Source: Phycomyces blakesleeanus NRRL 1555(-)
Lineage: Eukaryota > Mucoromycota > Mucoromycetes > Mucorales > Phycomycetaceae
Length of the DNA: 64,000 nt
Direction of reading: 5' to 3'
Assembly: GCF_001638985.1 (NCBI RefSeq)
Contig: NW_017265139.1
Span: 1,426,001-1,490,000, forward strand
The notes beneath the pieces were generated by a model. That model was not told the origin of the DNA. It did no database searches and saw only the letters and a list, made by a program, of their open reading frames with translations. Positions 51,606 to 62,932 of this stretch are shown one piece after another (within the stretch, counting starts at the first letter, position 1; each line of letters starts with the position of its first letter). A program made the translations under genes and the position numbers.

Positions 51606-52220
51606 ATGGCAGTCCAGAAACCCACCACAGCTACAAAGGCAGTCAATGGCAAAGACACCCCTTCTTCCAAGGGATCTCCCGACCCTGAACGCGCCTCGGA
51701 TGCAAAGGCCGACGATGACAATGAAGATGAACCTGTTGAAAAGGGTGTCAAGGGAGAAGCCAGCAAGGACATGAAGAATGTGACTGGATATGTCAATGAA
51801 GAACTGACCAGCAAACAAGTTGATTCCAACAAAGTTGCAAAGGTAGTTTCAACATCAATTCTTCATATTACTCATCTTTATTTTTATAGTCACTTGCATT
51901 CATTCAAGAGGCAGCCAAGGCACACAAGCAAAAGACCCTGTAAGAACCTTTTTCATATATATATATATATATATTATTTTTTATTAAACCTTTGGTTTGT
52001 TTTTCTAGTGCTAAGCATGTATCTTCTCCTGTCAACAAGCAAGATGTTGACTTTTTGGTAAGTATGAACGTAACATATAATTCATTTATTGATTGAAACA
52101 TTTTTTTTTAAAAAAAAAAAGGTCGCTGAGATGCAAGTTAGCAAAGCAGAGGCTGAGAAGGCTCTTCGTGATAAACAAGGAGATGTTGTTGGCGCATTGA
52201 ACGAGTTGATTGAGAATTAA
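51606..52220 (+). CDS. HYPK-like protein with C-terminal UBA domain
   Basis: Exons 51606..51842, 51890..51939, 52009..52057 and 52122..52220 give 144 residues. The first 80 are disordered and rich in Lys, Asp, Glu and Pro. The C-terminus VAEMQVSKAEAEKALRDKQG then DVVGALNELIEN is a UBA domain of the type shared by HYPK and the NAC alpha subunit (E-M-x-(V/I)-S-(R/K)-x-x-A-E, then G-(N/D)-V-V-x-A-L). In animals and filamentous fungi HYPK binds the NatA N-terminal acetyltransferase at the ribosome. There is no NAC domain, so NAC alpha itself is unlikely. Length and layout match HYPK. All introns are GT-AG. Confidence 0.8.
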
Positions 52221-52258
52221 TATAGATATATAGATATATAAATGTGTGGATATGTTTC

Positions 52259-52294
<36 letters not shown>

Positions 52295-52359
52295 GTAGTG
52301 TAGTTGTAGTTTTAGTTGTATATCAAATTGTATCAAAACATTAAATGCTACTCTAAACA
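52221..52359. repeat. Short convergent gap with TG microsatellite
   Basis: The 139 bp between the stop codons of HYPK-like and malonyl-CoA decarboxylase genes contain (TG)n at 52259-52279. The two transcripts probably overlap or nearly touch at their 3' ends. Confidence 0.7.
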
Positions 52360-54794
52360 TCAATTTTGGATCTGGATTCTTTGTACACCTTTTCCTATCC
52401 ACTCAGACAAATAACTGTCATTTCTGGGCTCACTCACTGAAATACTGCCATCTGCCAGATATTGCTTATTGTTGAATTCAATGTGCTCAGGCAAGTAATT
52501 GTAATTAATCATTATCCCAAAGGATTCATCTATACCCTTATCTAAGATACACACACAAAGAAAGAAAAAAGGAATTTAGTATATATTTAAGGGTATTCTG
52601 ATTCAAGTTTGAGTGACTTGCCAGAAGTATCTGCTTTCCAATGGAGTTGATGAGCACAGGCACCATTACGAAGGTGGAAATTAGCTTAATATTGATAAAG
52701 TGTATATGAGTTTGCTTGTAATAAATAAATAAAATAAAACAAAATAAGTTGTATTATAGCCAAATATTTACCAACAGGATCTTGTGCCAATTCGCCGCGT
52801 TTTTCAACCAGAACATATCTTTTTGTTGTTGTTGTTGTTGCTCTAATTATTAACCATATTGACTTTAATAATTCTTGAGGTTCTGGACTTGCCTGGCACA
52901 TAATCGCATCAAAACATCTTTCAAGGAGTCATTATTTCCATCAAATTTCTCAAGTCGCTACAGTATCCCAATAGTTAATATATATTATACAGGAGTTATC
53001 TTGTATCAGCCATTATTATTATTTTCTTTTTCTTAAGAAAAATTCCCTCACCTCTCTCCAATCTGATCCAATTTTGGTACGAATTTGCTCCTCAATATCA
53101 GGTTGTTGGGAACCTTGATTCATAAGCCAGTGCCTGAAGCGAGGCAAGGGACTGAGGGTAGCAAATGTCTCGATTTGAGGATATTCAGACTTGAGTTCTC
53201 TCACCACACGCTTAATCAAGAAATTGCCTAAATCAACCCCACCTAAACCACGTTGAGTAGTGATGGAGTAGCATATAGCACATTTAAAATTGTTGGGATC
53301 ACAGACATCTGGAAGATCTTCTTGAAGAATTGCCTGTATTGAACAGGCCATTGAAGGTACTAAAGCAACCTGAACAAATACCAATGGTTCCATAGGTATA
53401 TTCGAATGAAAAAATGAATACAGACGACGATCAGGCCCAAGACGTCTAGGCACATGGATGAGAAACAAAAAATCACAACAGGTATCAAGCTTTACCTCTT
53501 CATATCACTGAGATCTGCTACAGCATGTACTGCTTCGTAACGAGAAATCTATTTTCGCACATACTCTCGGTTGGTTTGACTTGTCCTTCTTTCTTCCTTT
53601 CTTCGCCGTGTTTTTTTTCTGGTACATATATAGCCCCCAGAAAATAATAATAATAATAATAGTAATAATTACCTTTTCTAATATTTCAGCCGATGTTTGC
53701 CATGTAATACGCTCCAGCTTTAGGAACCCAATCATTCCATTTTTCAATTTCTGTTTTAGGCTGACTTCAAGCTCTCCAAGCACTTGATATGAATTGCTAC
53801 TTCTATCTACTTGGCTCATCACATTCTATCAACTTCATTAGAGTTTTGCTTCTAATAACCTGGCTGTATTACATGTAAATCGGCTCTCATATCTGTGAGA
53901 AACTTGAGACCACCTGGCAAGCGACTGACTTGATCAAAAAATACATTGTGTAGAGGCTCGAGAGTCCGGCGAAGTATGTTTTCTGTCTTGTAGGTCAATT
54001 TAAGAAAGCGAGAGATAAAGAAGTTGTTGAATAAAGAAGATGGTGGCTTACTGAGGCAATCATTGATCCTGATCCTTGTTGGCAGGCCGTAATGTATGCT
54101 TTAGCAGCAATGGCTGCACTTTCTCGATCTACGCCTAGTTTATTGTTTATACGATCCCAGAGTACTATTTAATTATATATATACATCTTATATAATTCTT
54201 ACAGGACTTACCTAGCTCCTCAGCCAGAATATGGAAAAAATCTGATTTTCCATCCTAATTTTTTTGGGGTGTCCAATACTTATTAAGTGAGAATGGATCC
54301 GTAAGTCGCTTACTTGGTCCAATCGTCCATAAGCTTCACAGCATTTGGCTGTCACTACACTCGGTAATAGATCACCTGTGCCGCGTTGAGTTTCCTGCCC
54401 CCGTGTAGTTGCTTTGTGCAGGAGTGTGCGCATAAGGGTTGCATCTGGGACTGTGTGCTTTGAGCCATTGACGCTAAACGAAAAGAAACCTAAATAATTG
54501 ATTAAAACACTTTTATTGTGTATTGTTTGGTTTAATTCCTATATTTCTTTTGTCTGTGTGTGTGTGTGTGTGTGTGCGTGTGTGTGTGCGTATGTATTCA
54601 TGTTTACCCGGCTCTTTCACGTACGTCCTAATGACAGACCAGTAATCAAGCACAGCCGAAGGTGTAACTTGCTCATTCGTGCCATGAGTTGGTTGAGTGG
54701 AGGTATCTCGGTGAATGTATCGGTAGACAGACAAAAATCGTGTAGTTCGATATGAAAGCACCGTTGAACGAGGAAGTGACAGTAGACGTTGCAT
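52360..54794 (-). CDS. MLYCD: Malonyl-CoA decarboxylase
   Basis: Converts malonyl-CoA to acetyl-CoA and CO2, linking fatty acid synthesis and oxidation. Twelve exons: 54794..54608, 54489..54314, 54254..54212, 54164..54052, 53986..53873, 53825..53673, 53548..53496, 53445..53052, 52957..52893, 52818..52772, 52684..52622, 52541..52360; 529 residues (human 493). The N-terminus is Arg/Ser-rich and may be a mitochondrial presequence. The helical domain ends with FLKLERITWQTSAEILEK. The catalytic domain has ISRYEAVHAVADLSDMKRRL, DRRLYSFFHSNIPMEPLVFV, GNFLIKRVVRELKSEYPQ, TLSPLPRFRHWL (Ser378) and DPVANFHLRNGA (His452), the expected catalytic pair. The C-terminus ends QIQN, not the SKL peroxisomal signal of many homologues. 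Introns 9 and 11 start with GCAAGT. The others are GT-AG. Confidence 0.92.
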
Positions 54795-56179
54795 AAGGAA
54801 ACACTACACAAAATATTTGAAAGTTGGAAAAATAAAAATAAAGAGATGAAAATAGGCTTGAAGCTTTAACCGTGGGATTAACTCTCACGTGAAATAGCTG
54901 ATACAACTCCACATATTTATATGTCTGTGTACAACTGTGGTACAAAAGAGTAATGTTGAGCTTGTTTCTCATATACACAAATATTTATACATAATTCGCT
55001 AGTTTTTCTTTTCACCCTGTAAGTCACCTTTGACAAAATACAACTATACATATTGATGATCTTGGTATTTAGATTATAATCTTAATTTACAATGTTTATA
55101 TTATTAAGGAAAGTTTAATAAATTAGAGGTGCTCTGATTAATAGCTGTTGCTTCGACACAAATATTTGCGTCGATTAAAACAATATACAATATTACTTTT
55201 TATAGCTTAATATATATATATAAGAGGTGTTTAACAAAGGTTTAGAGCTTATTATATTAGTATTTATATTTTATATATATTCTGTAACTCGTATTCTAGT
55301 CAGCAATAAAGTAAGATAGCACTAATGCCGTGTAAATTTAGGGGTTATACTATATAGTATATAGGTAACTGGTTTGTCCTTGTCTTGTATCTGGGTTTAT
55401 TAAAGGTCCCCTTTTGAAAGATATTTTGTATTTTTATAGAATAAATGGCTTTCCAAAAAAAAAGAAAGGAGGAGGATATAAAATTATGCTAATTTCAGTG
55501 CTTTTTCAATTTAGATATATATATATTGGAATTGTGAAGTGTTAATTTCATTGTAGAAAATTGTAATTATAAGAGTGAATTACATTTAAAACAAATAATT
55601 GTTTATAAGAATTCTATTTTTTTTTACTGCAATAAGAATAAAATAAATTACAGTCTTGTGCTTCTTGCGGTGTTTATTTTTCTTTTCTTTTTCGGTTGTT
55701 ATGGTAAGCATTTAAAAATAAAATAAAATAATTGTTGCCAAGTAACCATTGAAATTTGATTCAAATCAGACGCGTATGAGTACACATCTATATACTGTTA
55801 ACTGTGATGAAGAAACCGAGTGGTATTCGACGCGTGATAATTATGCATTAGAATCCTAGGCTTTTCTTTATATATAATTTTCTTAATCCACCTTGCAAGC
55901 GCTTCCCCTTTCATTTCTCTTTCTCTAAAGCAAGCAAGGAAACTCAGCATTCTCTTATTGGACAGATATCATCTGACATTTTGGTTACCCCGTATTTGGC
56001 AACCATCTTCCCTTGTTCCATTCCTCTTTAACGCTCTTTCTCTACTGACCGTCTTCAAGTAAAACCTACCATTCACCCTGAGATCTTGTCTTCTTATCTA
56101 AACGAGTCTCTTTCACCAACCTAGTCTTTCCTTTCTCTTGTTTTTTCTCCTTACCTCAACACTACCTCATTCCCCCAAC
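54795..56179. other. Intergenic, divergent upstream region
   Basis: 1.4 kb between the divergent starts of malonyl-CoA decarboxylase and GSK3. Mostly AT-rich; a less AT-rich, pyrimidine-rich stretch at 55890-56170 directly precedes the GSK3 start and is probably its promoter and leader. No gene is seen. Confidence 0.5.
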
Positions 56180-57984
56180 ATGCATGGTCCCATGAGCGGC
56201 CGTAAAATAGCAGGTGAGAAACTTTGCCTTTACTTATATTCTACAAAAGTCGTTCAAATCAAAAACAGATATACATATACAATTTTATATGTATATAAAA
56301 TAGAAGGGTTTCCTCTTATATTGCTGTGCTTTTTTGCTTCTATTTTTCAAACTTGACTCTTATTGCTTCCAAACAGGCGAAACAGATACACTCAAAGTAA
56401 TTAAGGTTGCTGCCAAGGACGGCAAAACCGGCCAGGATTTGCAGTTGCATTATTCCAACTGCAAGGTGGCTGGTAATGGTTCATTTGGTGTCGTCTATCA
56501 AGCAAAATTATTGCGAACAGGTGAAGAAGTAGCAATAAAAAAAGTGCTACAGGACAAACGCTTCAAAGTATGTACACGATACTAAATAATTAAAGAGATT
56601 AATATTTAACAATATTATTATTTATTTAGAATCGAGAGCTACAGCTTATGCGAGGGCTTAATCACCCCAATGTAGTTGAACTTAAAGCCTTTTTCTACAC
56701 ACAAATAGACAAGGTAAATATAAGTATAAATAAAGATAGTTGTATCTTTTGTATAATAATTTTTCAAACAAAAAACGGCCTTTTCTTTTTACTCTAGAAA
56801 GATGAGGTATATCTTAATTTGGTACTTGAATATGTACCAGAAACTGTTTATCGTGCAATCAGACACTACGCCAAAACAAAGCAAACAATGCCTATGCTCT
56901 ACGTCAAAGTATATACCTATCAATTATTAAGATCCTTAGCATACATACATTCACTTGGTATCTGCCATCGCGACATTAAGCCACAAAACCTACTTCTTGA
57001 TCCCTCGACAGGGGTACTCAAACTGTGTGATTTTGGAAGGTGAGGCTACTTATTAATATAGCACGTGCATCCAACTAAGTGTATATTCAATAAACGCATA
57101 CATATCCATGCATCTATCTATTATGGCACCAGATTTATGGTTTTTATTCTGATATCTATCATCATTGTTTTTGTAGTGCCAAGGTACTTGTGGCAGGGGA
57201 ACCAAATGTGGCCTATATTTGCTCGCGCTATTACCGGGCCCCAGAGCTTATCTTTGGTGCGGTGAATTATACTGTCAACATTGATATTTGGTCAGTAGGA
57301 TGTGTTATGGCGGAACTAATACTGAGCCAGCCGCTGTTTCCTGGTGAGAGTGGACTCGATCAATTGGTTGAGATCATCAAGGTTCTCGGAACACCCAACA
57401 AGGAGCAACTGCTTGCCATGAACCCAAATTACACTGAACATCGTTTCCCCCAGATAAAGCCTCATTCTCTGTCAAAGGTAAAAAATAAAAAGTAAAAAGT
57501 CGTGGGTTACTTGATCACACGATAAAATCAATTGAATATCTAAGTTCTACACATATATGTATTGTATATTTATTTTTAACCAACAAAACGAATACAGGTC
57601 TTCAAGCCACGGACACCCGCAGATGCCATTGAATTTCTAAGTGAACTATTGCAATATGAACCCAGAAAGCGACTGGAAGCCATTGACGCACTCGCACATC
57701 CATTTTTCGATGAACTACGGGACCCAAATACGCGATTGGCACAAGGAATGCCAATTCCACCACTATTCAATTTCACATACTATGGTAAGCACATTTAAGC
57801 CTATGTATTTTCATTGTCTTAATTTCACTCTAATATTATTACAGAGCTTTCAATAAAACCAGAACTGCTCTACAAGCTCGTACCACGTCATTGTGAGGAT
57901 GAGCTACTGTCTAGAGGCATTGATATTCATAATTTCGAACCCTTATCCGAAGAAGAAATGAAGAATAGCATACCTAAGCATTAG
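56180..57984 (+). CDS. GSK3: Glycogen synthase kinase-3 family protein kinase
   Basis: Ser/Thr kinase of the GSK3/shaggy group, acting on many pre-phosphorylated substrates. Exons 56180..56213, 56377..56567, 56630..56713, 56798..57039, 57177..57477, 57598..57784, 57845..57984; 392 residues. Gly loop [14 protein letters not shown] Lys66 in EVAIKKVL, catalytic loop [13 protein letters not shown] (Asp162), CDFGSAK, and the activation-loop Tyr197 in [14 protein letters not shown], equivalent to human Tyr216. [17 protein letters not shown] and [20 protein letters not shown] are also typical. N-terminus is only about 35 residues, as in fungal GSK3. Yeast relatives are RIM11, MCK1 and MRK1. All introns are GT-AG. 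Confidence 0.96.
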
Positions 57985-58351
57985 GTTGCATAACGCACAG
58001 TATTGATTTCACTACTCACTAACATTCACTCACTCATTTTGTCAAACTCTATTTTTCTTCTTCTCTTTCTCATTATTATTATTATTACTATTACTACTAT
58101 TATTATCAGTATTATTTACAAACCCCAAAAAGACCCTTTCATATTCCCAAACCAATCTTACTTGTTGTCTAACCTTTACAAGGGGTTTTTTTAGGGCTTA
58201 AGTTTGTATCATAGTCTTCATCAAGTCATTGAATCAATCAAGCAACCAACCAACCGACCAATCAACCAATCAATCAATAAACAAATAAATAAAAGGAAAA
58301 AAAAAGAAAGAGATAGAGTTTAAATTCATCTTTTATACACACGTCTTCCAT
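57985..58351. other. Convergent 3' gap of GSK3 and CCDC43-like genes
   Basis: 367-bp gap holding (TTA)n near 58072-58100 and (CAAT)/(CAAC) repeats at 58226-58280. No gene is supported. Confidence 0.5.
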
Positions 58352-59401
58352 CTACATACGTCTCTTCTCCTTCTTCATTGTCCTCTTCTTGTCTTTATCT
58401 TTTTCTTTTTCTTTATCCTGCTTTTGCTTCTTCTGGAGCATCTTGTTACGCTCCTTTTCAAGTTCACTCTCGTGTCTCATCTGTTCTCTTCTAAATGCTT
58501 CTTGTTCCTTGATCACATCTGCATTACGGTTGGCAACCAGCAAATGATCTACTCGATTTATATATTTAATTATCTGTTCATTAAATAACCTCATAAGTTA
58601 CCTTGGGATGCAACCACTCGCTTGTCTTTAGGATGTGCTTCAGTCGCAGTTTGTTCACTGTCAGAAGTTTCGGGTGCACCATAGCTGTACTGTTGAAGTA
58701 AACGCTCACGCTTCTCGCGTTCCTCCTTCGAAAGTTCTTTTCGTCTATTCAAAGCTGCCAACTGCTTTTCTTCTTCTCTCAACTTTTCTTGCTCAGCCTG
58801 TCGAGCCTTTTCGCGCTCTTTGATTAACAGATTAATAAAAGCCTTTTTTTTTAGGTAATTTCTATATGGATAATGTATATACCTTGGATTTCTTGCGTCT
58901 GTTTAGCCTTGAGCTCAGCCTCAGACTTTTCCTGCAGGCTATGCATCTTCTTCCATTCGTTCAAGATATTATCAATAATCTCGTCAGTCGGTTTATCCTA
59001 TAAATTTGGTATGAGTAAATTAGATTCTCACATATAAATTTTATACATTTGCGTATAAAATGAACGAAAGGTTTTGTTCCTGTTTTGTTTTATTTTACAG
59101 TTATTACATACTGTTGTCTCTGAAATAAATTCTGAAATGGCTTCACGCTTTTCTTCTTCTTCTAATGAATCCTCTTGTACAATGCCAGCAATGTACTCTG
59201 AGATGTCATCATCTATCAAGACATGCATTAACAAAGGAATCTTTACCTCTTCATTTCTCTATTTCTCTTTTTATATAAAGAAACACATATATATATATAT
59301 GTGTGTGTATGTATGTATATCAGTCAGCGGAGATAAAAAAGATATCAACCTTTGAGTTGGATCTTCTCCAATTGAGCTGCAACTTGATCAACAAGACTCA
59401 T
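58352..59401 (-). CDS. Coiled-coil protein similar to CCDC43
   Basis: Exons 59401..59350, 59212..59112, 58997..58883, 58817..58602 and 58551..58352 give 227 residues, close to animal CCDC43 (about 224). The N-terminal part MSLVDQVAAQLEKIQLK, then DDDISEYIAGIVQEDSLEEE and KREAISEFISETT, matches the helical region of CCDC43 (D-D-x-I-S-E-Y-x-x-G-I, then E-E-K-x-x-A-I-x-E-F). From about residue 90 it is a highly charged coiled coil with Lys/Glu runs. Function is not established. The last intron is very short (50 nt, 58601..58552) and its acceptor was chosen because it alone keeps the frame. The start codon faces the next gene across 136 bp. Confidence 0.75.
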
Positions 59402-59537
59402 GAATGTGCTTTTTTTGCTTTTTTTTTGGTTAAGATGAATCTCACAAGTCTTGTGTTCAAACGTCTTTAATTTTTTACATCTTGCAACTGTGACTTGAGT
59501 TTCCTACTTACCTTTAGACTACCTTCAACAACCGACA
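59402..59537. promoter_or_regulatory. Compact bidirectional promoter (136 bp)
   Basis: Only 136 bp separate the start codons of the CCDC43-like gene (minus) and the zinc-finger gene (plus). The region holds a T-run (59411-59427), CACAAGTCTTGTG palindrome-like sequence near 59442-59455 and a C/T-rich leader before 59538. Both genes must use promoters within or overlapping this interval. Confidence 0.6.
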
Positions 59538-60527
59538 ATGAGTCAGGGAAACGATGATGATTTTACGAACCGTATTGCTAAGCTTGTCGGTAGCAATGAC
59601 ACCAAGCCTTTGCCATCGTGTGTTTAATTGAAATGATTAGCATATAGAAAGCAAAAGATTGAATTATTCTTTTGAATTATAGTGATGCCGAACTCGCCAA
59701 CCGATTCTCCAAAGTATTTTCTTCTCAACCTGTCGCAAAACAAGCAAAGTTCGACTATCATATACCCAACAATTTAGCTAATGACGATGAGGATGTAAGA
59801 CTTTGATTTTGTGGTTTAGCAAGACAGTGCTCTTAATGCATAAGTTATTCAACAGGTTGAAAAACTATTGTCTGAACTTGATCTTTTGAATGACAGCGAC
59901 AATGATGGTCTTTTGGATGATGATCTACTGGCCTCTTTAACATCCCCGGAAGACCAAAAGGCTCAAAAAGAAAAACTTAACCAACTTGAAGCAGCTTTTC
60001 TTGGGACACACTCTGCAGAAACTGGGCTGGAGGACGAAAGCCATACACTAATTAGACGTATCCAAGAAGAATCTGCTTTAGATGAAAAATATGCCACATT
60101 TGCAAAGAAACGTGACGAGGATCTGAAGAAGCGATATGAAGCACTTCAACAGGGCTGTAACTTTTCACCTGCCAATAGTGGAGAGGTATCTTCAGCATCA
60201 AATTTCAAAAAACAGGAAAACAGTGGTAAGCCACGAGGTTCTGTCCCAGCTGCTCTCACAATGGATGAAATATACAATGAAACAGACGATTGGTGCTGTA
60301 AGTGTTATTAACAGCAATATGTGATACTTTTGATCATATATATATAAAAGCATAAATATCAATATTAACGTTGAGTAGGTATGTGTAATGATGATGCGAG
60401 CCTTATTTGCAAGGGCTGTGATAATGACAAATATTGCAAAAGCTGTTTTTATGAAGGACATCGTGGTGAGATGGCTGATTATGAAGCGACTCTACACGTT
60501 GCAAAAGAATGGAGCAAGACAAAATAA
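59538..60527 (+). CDS. ANCHR/ZFYVE19-like protein with C-terminal zinc finger
   Basis: Exons 59538..59617, 59683..59794, 59856..60297 and 60379..60527 give 260 residues. The N-terminal two thirds are acidic and helical, with coiled coil around AEKYATFAKKRDEDLKKRYE-like sequence near residue 140-160. The C-terminal domain DDWCCMCNDDASLICKGC, DNDKYCKSCFYEGHRG is a B-box-like zinc finger as at the end of human ZFYVE19 (ANCHR), an ESCRT-linked abscission checkpoint factor: C-C-x-C-N-x-D-A, G-C-D-x-D-x-(Y/F)-C-x-x-C-F-x-E-G-H. There is no FYVE domain at the N-terminus. A role in cytokinesis is only suggested by similarity. All introns are GT-AG. Confidence 0.78.
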
Positions 60528-61203
60528 AATATTATCTTTCACAAACTGCAAATCTGTTAATTGAAATGCTGGGAGGGCACAATAATTTAAAGCTTCTTTA
60601 ATCTTTAGTGACTACCTTTTATGATTATTAATGCACTTCTAGTTACATAAAATCATTAAACTTTAATCCCGTCGTATAAAGGCAATTAACCTCTAGTATA
60701 CTTGCTTCAATAATTTAAAAAAAGGCAGCATCATAATAGCATTAAGAAACTTTTCCAGTAGAAATAAGTGCCAGGTATTTAAAGTAACAGCTAAAAGTAA
60801 CTTCTGTCATTTTGAAATAAATACAGACCCCCGATAGGCTCATGATGATTCCTCGGTAAATTACAACTGCTTTCGCTGAATTCAACCTTTAATCATTTTA
60901 TACTTTTTATTTGATTCTACCAAGGTAGCACTAAATATGTGTAGCTTTTTTTTAATGTCTACACGGCTCCTCTGTTTAATTGACATGTCTAAAAAACAAG
61001 AGAACATATATAATTAATAAAATATCTTGATATTCTAAAGAAGCTCGAAAATAAAAAAAAAAGACATAAATAGTGTCATCCCTGCTAAATATTTATCATT
61101 TTACTATATAACCCATATCTACGGGTTGGTGTTACATTAAAAATTCGTATTTAAAGGGCAGTGTGTGTTTATACATTAAAAACGGCCCTCTTTAACTTCT
61201 ACA
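60528..61203. other. Intergenic, no gene seen
   Basis: 676-bp AT-rich gap between two plus-strand genes. No open frame or RNA gene is supported. The last 150 bp probably hold the promoter of the aminotransferase gene. Confidence 0.5.
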
Positions 61204-62932
61204 ATGGTATCACAGCGTGGTCTTCAAAGTATAACGCTCGAGTCTCCTATGCGTAGATGCGCATCGGCTACAAATTGGACTTTCTATGATCCTTCTGAGA
61301 ACCCTACTGCACCAATTAATCTCGGCGTGGCACACAATGACCTGCTGCAAGACAAGTTGCTTGAGAAAGTAAGATATCGGCATTATGGAATACATGGTTA
61401 TGCTCTAACAAACAAATAAACTTGTGTATACCATCTTTTGAAAAGATCTCCTCTTCGTTGACTATCACACGCAAGGTAAAGTCTATGTTTTCTTCTTCTA
61501 TAGGCAATCTGGCTGTGGTAACACTGTTTTTTTTTCGTACAGGACCTTGATTATAATTGTGCGTACGGTTCAATAATTTTACGAGACCGAGTTGCGTCTT
61601 TTGTTACCCGGCAGTTCAAAACTGCCGAGCCTTTGGTCGCTGATCATGTAACTGCTTTTACTGGAGCTGGGGCTGCGGTATATTATTTGAGTGTAGCTTT
61701 GGCAGATCCCGGAGAGAGTATTATGGTCATAGCTCCTTATTACGGAATGTTCGATGGTGATATTTGTGGTGGAACCGGAATCAGTCTGTTCCCAGTCTAT
61801 CTGCCTACCCTTGAGGATAATTTTGTGCATGAAAATGTTTTGGAAGAAGCATTTGAACGAGCAAAAAAGGAGAATGTGAAAGTCAAGGCATTGCTTGTCA
61901 CAAATCCCGACAATCCAATCGGAAGGTATCAAGAATACATATTGTGCTTGACTTGGAGTAAGAATATATTTCTCAAATATAGCGTTTATCTAGATGCTAT
62001 TCTCGCGAAGGTCTAGAGACTTTTGCTCGGTTTGCTTCAAAGCATTCTATACATCTCATTCTTGATGAAGTGTATGCTCTGTCTACATTCAGTCATTTGG
62101 ATACATCACTCTCAGCAGATACTGTCATTTCAGCTAAAGAAGAGAGTGATGATCCTTTCACATCTATTCTCAGTCTCGAAAACCTATCAGACCTTATAGA
62201 TCCATCGTTGGTTCATGTGATCTATGGTATGTCCAAAGACTTTGCTCTAAATGGTCTCCGAATTGGATTTATCCTTGATCAAAACAACGAAACGCTTCGC
62301 AGTGTACTCCATGCTAGTGCGTAAGTATATACAAGTAAAAAATAAATGAATTATTGATAAGGAAAATATTTCTTACTGGTATATTTACTAGGGTAATGAG
62401 CTATATATCCAGTATCACTGACAGAACTATCTCCAATTTTCTGTCAGATTCTGTATGGATTGATAGGTAAGATAAAGCATATCGTGTATTTTACGACATC
62501 TTTAATAAATTTATTTATTAAACCATTTTTTTTTTCTGTTCAAATAGCTATATTTCTACCAATCGTCGCCTTCTGGCAGATTCGTACGCCAAAATATCTA
62601 TCTTTTTTAAAGATCATGGTGTAAGACACCTACCTGTTCAGGCTGGTCATTTTGTATTTATAGACTTGAGGCCTTTTTTGATTCAAAAAAATGGAGGTAG
62701 ACCGCCTACTTTAAAAGACGAGCAGGAGCTATGGCAGACTTTACTTGATAACGGTGTGTATGTCGCTCCTGGTGAAGCGTTCCGTACAAAAGAGCATGGC
62801 TTCTTTCGTATCACATTCCCTCTCAGATCAGATTTGCTGGAACTTGGGCTCGATCGATTGTATAAAACGACAGTTGGATTTGGGGAAAACAGGGTGATCA
62901 AAGAATCCCAAGCTTTGAAAGCAAGCAAATAA
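61204..62932 (+). CDS. PLP-dependent aminotransferase, ACC-synthase-like
   Basis: Fold-type I PLP enzyme close to 1-aminocyclopropane-1-carboxylate synthase. Exons 61204..61368, 61446..61475, 61543..61925, 61994..62320, 62392..62466, 62548..62932; 454 residues. Seen are LGVAHNDLL, YGSIILRDRVASFV, AFTGAGAAVYYLSVALADPG, IAPYYGMFDGD, TNPDNPIGRCYSREGL (Asn189), LILDEVYALSTF (Asp217, Tyr220) and the Schiff-base segment VIYGMSKDFALNGLRIGF (Lys274). The tail has APGEAFRTKEHGFFRITF, with the substrate-carboxylate Arg. The SKDF form is typical of the ACC synthase group, whose fungal members may have other transaminase or lyase activity, so ethylene precursor synthesis is not proven. One exon is only 30 nt. 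All introns are GT-AG. Confidence 0.88.
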
